Below are positions 1 to 6,121 of a DNA stretch of 10,315 bases, piece by piece. The stretch covers positions 1 through 10,315 of the forward strand of contig JAUWOV010000061.1 in assembly GCA_030611945.1 (NCBI GenBank), written 5' to 3'. A program made the translations under genes and the position numbers. The DNA comes from a bacterium (GTDB lineage: Bacteria; JAHJDO01). Position 1 is the stretch's first letter. Each line of letters starts with the position of its first letter. A model generated the notes under the pieces. The model made no database searches. It worked only from the letters and a program-made list of their open reading frames with translations, and was not told where the DNA came from.

Positions 1-1053
1 TGCATTGCGAGGCTGTGTGAGGATTTTTACAAAGTCGTTTTCGGTTAAACTTGAGAGTTCAACTCTTATCGGGAACCTTCCCTGCAGTTCAGGGATAAGG
101 TCTGACGGTTTACTCACATGAAAAGCGCCGGCCGCTATAAATAGAATATGATCTGTCTTTACCATTCCATATTTTGTGGCAACAGTCGTTCCTTCCACAA
201 TAGGCAGTATGTCTCTCTGCACTCCCTCTCTTGACACGTCAGGTCCCGACTGCGATTTAGCGCCTGCAACCTTATCAAGCTCATCAATAAATACTATGCC
301 GGAATTTTCCACTTTGGATATAGCGGTACGAATAATTTCATCCATGTTAAGTAATCTTTCTGCTTCTTCCTGAGTGAGGATACGTCTCGCTTCCTTAATG
401 GCTGCTTTTCTTTTTTTGCTTTGTTTCGGCATCATTTTGGAAAACATATCTTGGAAATTTATTCCCATTTCTTCTATGCCGGAACTTGAGAAGATTTCAA
501 CCATTGGCATTATGTGATTTTTTGTCTCAAGCTCAACCATTCTATTATCAAGTTTGCCGTCAGCAAGTCTCATTCTTAGCTTTTCTCGCGTTCTTTTAAT
601 TTGAGCTTCCTTTTCCTTATCATCAGTTTTGCTTTTTGCATGGGGCAGTAGCAGATCTAACAGCCTTTCCTCTGCAAGCTCAGCTGCTTTTATTTCAACA
701 CGGCAGGTTTCGCTGTCCTTTACCATTTTTACTGTAAGATCAGTCAAATCCCTTATCATGGATTCTACGTCTCTGCCAACATAGCCAACCTCTGTGTATT
801 TTGATGCCTCAACCTTGATAAATGGCACCTGAGCCAATCGCGCAAGGCGTCTGGCAATCTCTGTTTTTCCTATACCTGTTGGTCCGATCATAATAATATT
901 CTTTGGAGCAACTTCGTCACGCAGTTCCAATGGCAGTTTTTGTCTGCGCCATCTGTTTCTCAAAGCTATAGCAACAGACTTCTTAGCATTGTTTTGTCCG
1001 ATAATATATTTATCAAGCTCTTTTACAACTTGTTTTGGTGTTAGTGCATCCAT
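1..1053 (-). CDS. hslU: HslU, ATPase/unfoldase subunit of the HslUV protease (C-terminus cut by window edge)
   Basis: AAA+ unfoldase that unfolds cytoplasmic substrates and feeds them into the HslV peptidase. The first 351 codons are visible and stay open to the left edge; the family is about 440-470 residues, so roughly the last 90 or more are missing. Seen: Walker A GPTGIGKT at residues 57-64, the GYVG pore loop at 90-93, an inserted charged helical I-domain around 110-240, Walker [10 protein letters not shown] with D257 and E258, and GRFPIRVEL with the probable arginine finger R326. The start ATG at 1053 is preceded by GGGAGA (1062-1067), 8 nt upstream, which touches the hslV stop codon. 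Only 13 nt separate it from hslV, so the two genes are surely co-transcribed and possibly translationally coupled. No frame break is seen. Identification is firm. Confidence 0.96.
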   Translation of the reverse strand, partial: MDALTPKQVVKELDKYIIGQNNAKKSVAIALRNRWRRQKLPLELRDEVAPKNIIMIGPTGIGKTEIARRLARLAQVPFIKVEASKYTEVGYVGRDVESMIRDLTDLTVKMVKDSETCRVEIKAAELAEERLLDLLLPHAKSKTDDKEKEAQIKRTREKLRMRLADGKLDNRMVELETKNHIMPMVEIFSSSGIEEMGINFQDMFSKMMPKQSKKRKAAIKEARRILTQEEAERLLNMDEIIRTAISKVENSGIVFIDELDKVAGAKSQSGPDVSREGVQRDILPIVEGTTVATKYGMVKTDHILFIAAGAFHVSKPSDLIPELQGRFPIRVELSSLTENDFVKILTQPRNA

Positions 1054-1066
1054 TAGAATTTTCTCC

Positions 1067-1594
1067 CTATAGTTTCTCTACAACAATATTATCATTTGTA
1101 TATATACATATTGAAGATGCTATTAGAATGGCTTCCTTAACAATTTCTGATGCTGAGAGGTCTGAATGTTTTATCAGCGCTTTAGCTGCGGAAAGAGCAT
1201 AAGGACCACCTGAACCTATGGCTAATACTCCGTCACTTGGTTCAATAACATCTCCATTGCCAGATATAAGAAGCGAATAATCCCTATTGACAACAGCAAG
1301 CAAAGACTCCAGTCTTCTTAGAACTCTATCTGTGCGCCAGTCTTTTGCAAGCTCAATTGCAGCCCGCTGAAGGTTGCCGCTATACTCTTCTAGCTTTTTC
1401 TCAAACCTTTCAAACAGGGTAAAAGCGTCTGCTGTCGCTCCTGCAAAACCAACCAGCACTTGATCATTATATAATCTACGCAGCTTTTTTGCATTCTTCT
1501 TCATAATAGTTTCGCCCTGTGTAACTTGCCCATCGCCGCCTATAGCCACTTTTCCCTTATGTCTTACAGTAAGGATTGTAGTTGATCGTGTCAT
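1067..1594 (-). CDS. hslV: HslV, threonine peptidase subunit of the HslUV protease
   Basis: Proteasome-beta-like peptidase forming the double hexameric core of HslUV in the cytoplasm. The 175-residue length fits the family. Aligned from memory with E. coli HslV, the catalytic N-terminal threonine is T5 in the run STTIL, so a four-residue propeptide (MTRS) would have to be removed. The conserved GGDGQ follows at 19-23 (D21 matches mature Asp17) and K37 matches mature Lys33. Other family signatures are [37 protein letters not shown] and ICIYTN. GGAGG at 1601-1605, 6 nt before the ATG, supports the start. It is the first gene of the hslV-hslU operon, with its own promoter upstream. A short propeptide also occurs in other bacterial HslV proteins (B. 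subtilis ClpQ and Thermotoga, from memory). Confidence 0.97.
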   Translation of the reverse strand: MTRSTTILTVRHKGKVAIGGDGQVTQGETIMKKNAKKLRRLYNDQVLVGFAGATADAFTLFERFEKKLEEYSGNLQRAAIELAKDWRTDRVLRRLESLLAVVNRDYSLLISGNGDVIEPSDGVLAIGSGGPYALSAAKALIKHSDLSASEIVKEAILIASSICIYTNDNIVVEKL

Positions 1595-1641
1595 TTTTTT
1601 CCTCCATGAACTGGTTTTTAAATCGCAAAAAATCTTCTATC

Positions 1642-1670
1642 AATATAACATCTTGAGGCTCTGCAAGCAA
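1642..1670 (-). promoter_or_regulatory. Predicted sigma-70 promoter of hslV-hslU
   Basis: On the minus strand, TTGCTT (1665-1670) and TATATT (1642-1647) are separated by exactly 17 nt. The -10 is preceded by TGT, giving an extended -10 (TGnTATATT). The -35 is weak (3/6) but an extended -10 compensates for that. Transcription would start near 1635, leaving about 40 nt of leader that contains the GGAGG ribosome-binding site. Confidence 0.6.
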
Positions 1671-1689
1671 TGAATTAAAAAACGGGAAA

Positions 1690-1710
1690 ATATCACAATA
1701 ATTGTGTTAT
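1690..1710. promoter_or_regulatory. Palindrome in the hslV/rhlE divergent region, candidate operator
   Basis: CACAAT-A-ATTGTG (1694-1706) is a perfect 13-bp palindrome. It extends outward to 1690 and 1710 (ATA/TAT) after one mismatched pair, making a 21-bp site. It overlaps the putative extended -10 of rhlE and lies about 20 bp upstream of the hslV -35, a position suited to a dimeric repressor. The regulator is unknown. A coincidence in AT-rich DNA is possible but unlikely at this length. Confidence 0.5.
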
Positions 1711-1713
1711 GAT
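1705..1713 (+). promoter_or_regulatory. Predicted extended -10 promoter of rhlE
   Basis: TGTTATGAT forms an extended -10 (TGn followed by TATGAT, 5/6 to consensus). No recognisable -35 lies 16-18 nt upstream. Transcription would start near 1720, about 25 nt before the rhlE start. The element shares bases with the 1690-1710 palindrome, so a protein bound there would block it. Confidence 0.45.
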
Positions 1714-1744
1714 ACCATTTAAATTTAGGGATAAAAATTAGACA

Positions 1745-3025
1745 ATGATGCCATTTAAAGAACTGGGAATTATTGAGCCTATCTTAAGAGCTCTCAAAGA
1801 AGAAAAGTATACTGAGCCTACATCAATACAAGTTAAGGCTATTCCACTCATTCTAAAAAGAAATGATGTATTAGGCAGTGCTCAAACCGGGACAGGTAAA
1901 ACAGCGGCTTTTGCTATTCCCATCCTGCAACACCTCTTTCTTGCCCGTCAACAGAATAACAGTCCACGCAAAATTAAGTCGCTCATCGTCACTCCTACAC
2001 GCGAATTGGCGATTCAGATCGCAGAGAGCTTTACGACGTATGGAAAATTTACAGGAATCAAAAATACTGTCGTTTTCGGTGGCGTGAAGCAAGGTGCACA
2101 AACGAATGCCCTTCGTAACGGTGTAGATGTTCTCGTTGCAACGCCAGGAAGGCTTTTGGACTTAATAAATCAGGGCTTCATCAGATTAAATGATGTCGAA
2201 TACTTCGTATTGGACGAAGCTGACAGGATGCTCGACATGGGGTTTATCAATGACATTCGAAAGATCATCGCCAAATTACCAACGAAACGGCAGTCTTTGT
2301 TTTTTTCAGCAACAATGCCGAATAATATTGTAGAACTTTCGAGAAAAATTTTAAGGAATCCTATGAAAGTTGATGTAAGTCCCATTTCCTCCACTGCTGA
2401 AACTATAAAGCAATATCTGTATTATACCAATAAAGCACATAAGAAAGATTTGCTTATCCATATACTTAAGGATCAAAAGATTGATCAGGCATTGTTATTT
2501 TCCAGAACAAAACATGGTGCTGACAAAATAGATCGTAACCTAAAAAAACAAAAGATTAATTCGGCAGCTATACATGGCGATAAAGCTCAAAATCAAAGAC
2601 AAAAAGTCCTGGCGCAATTTAAAACCGGAGAAGTTAGGGTGTTGGTGGCAACGGATATTGCCGCAAGAGGTATTGACATTGACAAACTAAAATATGTCAT
2701 AAATTATGATATGCCGAATATAGCCGAAACATACGTCCACAGGATAGGCAGGTCCGGTAGAGCAGGGGAAGAAGGCAATGCTATATCCCTTTGCGAACCT
2801 GAAGAAAATGCTTATATAAAAGATATCGAAAAATTGATAAACCAGAAAATAGAACTTGTCAAAGAAAACCCTTATCCTCAAACAGAAAAGCCAATGACAG
2901 GAAAGGAAAAAAAGGAATGGGAAAAAGAGAAACAACTAAGAAGACAAGAATATTTTACTGCAAAGAATAAAAAACAAAATAGAACAAGCTCATCAGGATT
3001 TTCCAAGCGATCCAGCGGACGCTAA
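1745..3025 (+). CDS. rhlE: DEAD-box ATP-dependent RNA helicase, RhlE type
   Basis: ATP-dependent RNA unwinding or remodelling enzyme; RhlE relatives act in ribosome assembly and RNA decay. All core motifs are present: Q motif (F4, EPTSIQ 24-29), I AQTGTGKT 46-53, Ia PTRELA 84-89, GG 112-113, Ib TPGR 133-136, II DEAD 157-160, III SAT 188-190, V ATDIAARGID 302-311, VI HRIGRSGRAG 332-341. The run TKHGAD plus SAAIHGDK matches RhlE closely. A short basic, Lys/Arg-rich tail (about 387-426) replaces the long RGG tail of E. coli RhlE and probably binds RNA. An in-frame TAG at 1739-1741 limits the start to ATG 1745 or 1748; the AGGGA at 1727-1731 is a poor, distant ribosome-binding site. Bases about 1875-2290 are clearly richer in GC than the rest of the gene. 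Confidence 0.93.
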   Translation: MMPFKELGIIEPILRALKEEKYTEPTSIQVKAIPLILKRNDVLGSAQTGTGKTAAFAIPILQHLFLARQQNNSPRKIKSLIVTPTRELAIQIAESFTTYGKFTGIKNTVVFGGVKQGAQTNALRNGVDVLVATPGRLLDLINQGFIRLNDVEYFVLDEADRMLDMGFINDIRKIIAKLPTKRQSLFFSATMPNNIVELSRKILRNPMKVDVSPISSTAETIKQYLYYTNKAHKKDLLIHILKDQKIDQALLFSRTKHGADKIDRNLKKQKINSAAIHGDKAQNQRQKVLAQFKTGEVRVLVATDIAARGIDIDKLKYVINYDMPNIAETYVHRIGRSGRAGEEGNAISLCEPEENAYIKDIEKLINQKIELVKENPYPQTEKPMTGKEKKEWEKEKQLRRQEYFTAKNKKQNRTSSSGFSKRSSGR

Positions 3026-3045
3026 CACATACTAAAAACTGCTAG

Positions 3046-3064
3046 CAAATGATACTATCATGTG
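3046..3064. repeat. Palindrome between rhlE and the flavoprotein gene
   Basis: ATGATA-C-TATCAT (3049-3061) is a perfect 13-bp palindrome. After one mismatched pair it extends to CA/TG at the flanks, 19 bp in all. It sits 13 bp before the flavoprotein ATG, within the only 52 bp separating the two genes. With no T-run after it, it does not look like a terminator. It may be an operator or an RNA hairpin affecting translation of the downstream gene; the sequence differs from the 1690-1710 palindrome. Confidence 0.4.
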
Positions 3065-3077
3065 ATACTAATTTCAA

Positions 3078-4349
3078 ATGATGTTACAAAATCAATATGA
3101 CATTATCATTATAGGCGCAGGACCGGCAGGTTTGATTGCGGCTATTGAAAGCTATAAATCTTCTGAGAAAATATTAATTCTTGAAAAAATGCATAATCCT
3201 GCGTTGAAACTAAGGATTTCAGGAAAAGGACGATGCAACATTACCAACAATGCTGTATTGGAGGATTTTATTTCGCATTTTGGTAAGAACGGAAGGTTCT
3301 TGAAATTTGCTTTCGCAAATTTTTTTAATACAGACCTTATTAAATACTTTGAAAAGCTGGGTGTTCAGTTTAAGCTTGAACGAGGAGAGCGTTACTTTCC
3401 AAAAAATGATGATGCAGGGGAGATTGCAAAAGCTTTGCTTAACAAAGTGAAACTGCTGAATATTCCCATTTCTACTAATTCAGAAGTAATCAATATTACA
3501 AAATTACCTGATAAAAAATTTACTATTACAATTAATAAGAATGCTAAACACATTCAAAAGAACGCCCAGCGCATTCAAATAAAAGCAGATAAAATTGTGC
3601 TTGCAACCGGAGGTAAATCGTATCCCAGAACCGGTTCGACAGGAGCAGGATTTAAACTAGCCTCTCAGCTTGGACATACAATTACACCTATCTCTCCATC
3701 TATTGTGCCTATTGAAATTAAAGGTAATGCTGCGAAAAAACTTCAGGGATTAAGCTTGAAAAATGTAAAAGCGCAAGTATGGTGTGGAAACAAAAAGGCT
3801 GATGAACGGTTTGGTGAAATGCTGTTTACTGATTTTGGTCTCTCCGGTCCGATAATTCTTTCTTTGAGCAAAACTGTTGTAAAACTTGTTGATGATAAAG
3901 AAAAGGTGTTTATCTCTATAGATTTAAAACCTGCTCTTGACCACAAAATGGTTGAGCGAAGAATTATAAGAGAAATAACTGAGCATAGCAAACAGGGTTT
4001 TAAGCATTTACTAAAAAAACTGCTGCCGGGAAAACTGGTTTCTGTATTTATTAAGAAATTAAAGATTTCAGAGGAAAAGCAACTGAACCAGATTAATTCT
4101 GAAGAACGCAGGAAACTGAGGATGCTGCTGAAGGAATTTCAATTTGAAGTAGCAGGTTACAGGTCATTTAATCACGCCATTGTAACGTCCGGCGGAATCT
4201 GCATAAAAGAGATCAATCCCCAAACAATGGAATCGAAACTTGTCAAAGGCCTATATTTTGCAGGAGAGATTATTGATGTTGATGCTGATACAGGTGGATT
4301 TAATCTGCAGGCTGCCTTTTCAACTGGATGGGTTGCTGGAAGAAGCTGA
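3078..4349 (+). CDS. HI0933/BaiN-family NAD(P)/FAD-dependent oxidoreductase
   Basis: Predicted soluble flavoprotein of the HI0933 (YhiN/BaiN) family, whose physiological substrates are mostly unknown; a few members act on bile acids. Seen: N-terminal FAD-binding Rossmann motif GAGPAG (13-18), SGKGRCNITN (48-57), ERYFP (104-108), ATGGKSYPRTGSTG (176-189), LFTDFGLSGP (249-258), and the C-terminal FAD-binding signature GLYFAGEIIDVD...GGFNLQAAFSTGWVAG (391-421). The 423 residues match the usual family length. An in-frame TAA at 3069-3071 forces the start to ATG 3078 or the adjacent 3081; no convincing ribosome-binding site precedes either. It follows rhlE by 52 bp on the same strand and is probably co-transcribed. 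Its stop is 2 bp from the stop of the convergent xerC. The specific reaction cannot be inferred. Confidence 0.9.
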   Translation: MMLQNQYDIIIIGAGPAGLIAAIESYKSSEKILILEKMHNPALKLRISGKGRCNITNNAVLEDFISHFGKNGRFLKFAFANFFNTDLIKYFEKLGVQFKLERGERYFPKNDDAGEIAKALLNKVKLLNIPISTNSEVINITKLPDKKFTITINKNAKHIQKNAQRIQIKADKIVLATGGKSYPRTGSTGAGFKLASQLGHTITPISPSIVPIEIKGNAAKKLQGLSLKNVKAQVWCGNKKADERFGEMLFTDFGLSGPIILSLSKTVVKLVDDKEKVFISIDLKPALDHKMVERRIIREITEHSKQGFKHLLKKLLPGKLVSVFIKKLKISEEKQLNQINSEERRKLRMLLKEFQFEVAGYRSFNHAIVTSGGICIKEINPQTMESKLVKGLYFAGEIIDVDADTGGFNLQAAFSTGWVAGRS

Positions 4350-4351
4350 AT

Positions 4352-5299
4352 TCATGCTCTTGGGTGAGCTTTTTTATACGTTCTTTTCAATTTTTCAGGT
4401 GTAAGGTGTGTGTATATTTGCGTTGTTGATAAACTTACATGCCCAAGCAATTCCTGCACAGATCTGAGATCAGCGCCGGCGTCCAAAAGATGTGTTGCGA
4501 AACTATGCCTGAAAGTATGAGGAGTGATTCCTAATGTTTTCGGAATTCCAATAATATGTTTACGCACAATTCTCTCAACGCTTCTTGAAGTGAGCCTTCC
4601 TCCCCATTTATCAAGAAACAATGCTTGTCTATCCTTAGATATGTCGAGCTTTTCATTATTAAATAATGTGTCTCTAACATCAGAATATCTATTTATTACA
4701 TCAAGGGCAGTATCCCCAATAGGAACAATGCGCTGTTTGTTTCCTTTGCCCTTAACCTTTATGGTTCCGCCGCCAAAATCTATGTCACGGATATTGAGAC
4801 CTGTAAGTTCTCCAACTCTTATGCCTGTTGAATAGAGTGTTTCAAATATAGCTCTGTCTCTTATTCCTAATACATCATTTTCGTCAGGTTTTTCTATTAA
4901 TTTAATCATATTCTCTACAGTAAGAAATTCCGGCAATTTTTTCGCGGTTTTGGGAGTGGAGACGACTAGTGTTGGATTTGTCTTTTGATATCCTTCTCTT
5001 ACAAGAAACTTAAAAAAAGACCTGATTGTGGCAAGTTTTCTTCCTATGGATTTATTTGAATAGGCTTTGTTTTGTAAATGCGCCAGAAATTTTCTTATAG
5101 TTCTGTGTGTAATGTTTCCCAATTCTTCTTTATCTGATTTTAAGAATTCTAAGAATTGCTTAATATCAGATGAGTAAGCTTTAATAGTGTATTCTGACAC
5201 ATTGCGCTCAATTTCCAAATATGTAATAAAGTTTTGGACATTTGTCCCGACATTATCGGGATGTTTCGGATTTCGGATTTCGGATTTCGGATTTCCCAT
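4352..5299 (-). CDS. xerC: Tyrosine recombinase XerC/XerD-like
   Basis: Site-specific tyrosine recombinase, expected to resolve chromosome dimers at dif with a XerD partner. Seen: N-terminal SAM-like core-binding domain (about 20-105) and catalytic domain (about 125-310) with the full catalytic set R161 (TGIRVGEL), K185 (KGKGNKQR), H261 and R264 (HTFRHSFATHLL), H287 (LLGHVSLSTTQ) and nucleophile Y296. The 315 residues are slightly longer than the usual 295-305. The excess is residues 1-19, encoded by a 7-bp tandem repeat and a short inverted repeat. The next possible in-frame start (TTG, residue 28) would clip the domain, so ATG 5299 is kept. It lies 1 nt after the upstream stop, with no good ribosome-binding site, suggesting translational coupling. 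XerC rather than XerD is favoured by the nearby hslVU, a known partnership; an integrase of a mobile element is unlikely. Confidence 0.85.
   Translation of the reverse strand: MGNPKSEIRNPKHPDNVGTNVQNFITYLEIERNVSEYTIKAYSSDIKQFLEFLKSDKEELGNITHRTIRKFLAHLQNKAYSNKSIGRKLATIRSFFKFLVREGYQKTNPTLVVSTPKTAKKLPEFLTVENMIKLIEKPDENDVLGIRDRAIFETLYSTGIRVGELTGLNIRDIDFGGGTIKVKGKGNKQRIVPIGDTALDVINRYSDVRDTLFNNEKLDISKDRQALFLDKWGGRLTSRSVERIVRKHIIGIPKTLGITPHTFRHSFATHLLDAGADLRSVQELLGHVSLSTTQIYTHLTPEKLKRTYKKAHPRA
5245..5261. repeat. Short inverted repeat within the xerC 5' end
   Basis: TCCCGA-CATTA-TCGGGA: perfect 6-bp arms around a 5-nt loop, inside the first codons of xerC (encoding about PDNVG). It lies beside the 7-bp tandem array, and together they make up the atypical N-terminal extension. 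It may be part of the same dispersed repeat element. Confidence 0.6.
5267..5294. repeat. Tandem repeat of 7 bp, four copies (cggattt)
   Basis: Four perfect head-to-tail copies of cggattt, with a preceding ttt as a partial fifth. Because the unit is 7 bp, three units make seven codons, so on the minus strand the array reads through in the cycle N-P-K-S-E-I-R without a stop. It encodes residues 2-11 of the predicted XerC. I recall similar NPKSEIR-type arrays in genomes of uncultured candidate phyla; that is memory, not a search. Confidence 0.85.
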
Positions 5300-5308
5300 T
5301 TTAATGGG
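5295..5308 (-). promoter_or_regulatory. Hairpin enclosing upstream stop and xerC start
   Basis: CCCATT-AA-AATGGG on the minus strand: 6-bp arms that in RNA would pair as about 5 bp with a 4-nt loop. The element contains the TAA of the exported-protein gene and the ATG of xerC. The only AGGA upstream (5315-5318) is 15 nt away, too far for an ordinary ribosome-binding site. Reinitiation by ribosomes ending the upstream gene is therefore the likely route to xerC translation. Confidence 0.4.
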
Positions 5309-5774
5309 TATATGTCCTGATTTTTACTTTATCGGAATTTTTGATATAAAACACGTCTGCTACTAATGCCCTGGATTTCTTATATCCTATCCATTTTATC
5401 CTCATAGAGAATGAATCACTCTGCATATTTTCAGAAGCCAACCTCCACCACCTCTCCATTTCTGCAGTAGCTTTTGGGGAATGGTTTTTAACCAGATCTC
5501 TGAATATTGAATCAACAAAAATCTCTATAAAACCAATCTTCTTATCAACCTGTATTTCTAGAATATATTCACTACCATCGTATAATATGCGCGCAGTTTT
5601 CTTATCAGTTTGTGTAGCTCCGTGCCATCTTTGTTCACGCGAAGTGACTATGCTTGTATCCTTGTTTGTTCGCTCGTGTAAGCCAATAGATATCTGTTTC
5701 TTTTCTTTGCAGCAGGTGTAGTGAGCCACAAATAGCATCAGCAGAAGCAATACTATGGTATTTAGTGCTTTCAT
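5301..5774 (-). CDS. Unknown small exported or membrane-anchored protein
   Basis: I do not recognise this 157-residue protein. It starts MKALNT, then has a hydrophobic stretch at about 5-19 (IVLLLLMLFVA) and C21-C22 followed by a lysine-rich segment. That fits a Sec signal peptide or an N-terminal anchor; HYTC is a poor lipobox, so a lipoprotein is possible but not supported. The rest is soluble, polar and mixed alpha/beta, with a Trp-rich patch (ERWWRLA, about 107-113) and basic residues towards the end. GAGGAG (5780-5785), 5 nt before the ATG, is a strong ribosome-binding site, which argues for a real gene. It lies 53 nt after the redoxin gene and 1 nt before xerC, in the nrdR-led run. Nothing points to a role in nucleotide metabolism or recombination. 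Confidence 0.75.
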   Translation of the reverse strand: MKALNTIVLLLLMLFVAHYTCCKEKKQISIGLHERTNKDTSIVTSREQRWHGATQTDKKTARILYDGSEYILEIQVDKKIGFIEIFVDSIFRDLVKNHSPKATAEMERWWRLASENMQSDSFSMRIKWIGYKKSRALVADVFYIKNSDKVKIRTYTH

Positions 5775-5827
5775 GATTTCTCCTCATGATATGCGAGTTA
5801 ATAGCTTTTTTACATAATCAGTGATTT

Positions 5828-6106
5828 TTATTTAATCAGCACTTCTATCTCCCCTGATGGAGGAACCTCCAGCTCCCATCTCTTTATTTCTTTGCCATCC
5901 TTTTCCACCAATGTTGTTGGAATATTATCTACATTATAAAATGCGCCTTCCGCTAATCCCTCAACTGTGTCCATATTATAGAAAGACATCTTAACCTGAT
6001 CAGACACATTCCATTTTGGCAGAAAAAACTCCAGTTTATTTTTTGTAGTCTTGCACTTTGCGCAGTCGGGCTTGCCAAACACCTTTATACTTGTACTCTC
6101 TGCCAT
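5828..6106 (-). CDS. Glutaredoxin/thioredoxin-fold protein, probable NrdD reductant
   Basis: Small cytoplasmic dithiol redoxin of 92 residues. Seen: a beta strand ending KVFGKPDCAKC with the active-site pair C15-x-x-C18 (CAKC), and the cis-proline loop NIPTTLV with P63, the two hallmarks of the thioredoxin fold. Length and layout resemble NrdH-like and glutaredoxin-like proteins. The gene starts 15 nt after nrdD, with AAGGAGA (6115-6121) 8 nt before the ATG and abutting the nrdD stop, so the two are one transcript. Known: some class III reductases (Neisseria bacilliformis, Methanosarcina barkeri) use thioredoxin or an NrdH-like redoxin instead of formate. I infer that this protein delivers electrons to the NrdD encoded just upstream. 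A general disulfide reductase is the alternative. Confidence 0.85.
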   Translation of the reverse strand: MAESTSIKVFGKPDCAKCKTTKNKLEFFLPKWNVSDQVKMSFYNMDTVEGLAEGAFYNVDNIPTTLVEKDGKEIKRWELEVPPSGEIEVLIK

Positions 6107-6121
6107 AATACATGTCTCCTT

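Noticed and set aside
176-373. 65-codon plus-strand frame opposite hslU
   Set aside because: It is a shadow of the Walker B region of hslU with no start signal.
1694-1706. Palindrome as an NrdR box
   Set aside because: CACAAT-A-ATTGTG is one base shorter at the centre than an NrdR box, is single rather than paired, and lies beside genes unrelated to ribonucleotide reduction.
1871-2101. Two open frames overlapping rhlE (minus 1871-2101 and plus 1878-2087)
   Set aside because: Both lie within the higher-GC helicase segment, where chance open frames are likelier; neither has motifs or start signals.
4524-4835. 103-codon plus-strand frame opposite the xerC catalytic domain
   Set aside because: The opposite strand holds the conserved recombinase residues; this frame has no independent coding evidence.
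4352-5299. Integrase of a mobile element or integron
   Set aside because: Size, the XerC-like catalytic motifs and proximity to hslVU fit the housekeeping recombinase; no attachment-site repeats, tRNA or cargo genes are visible.
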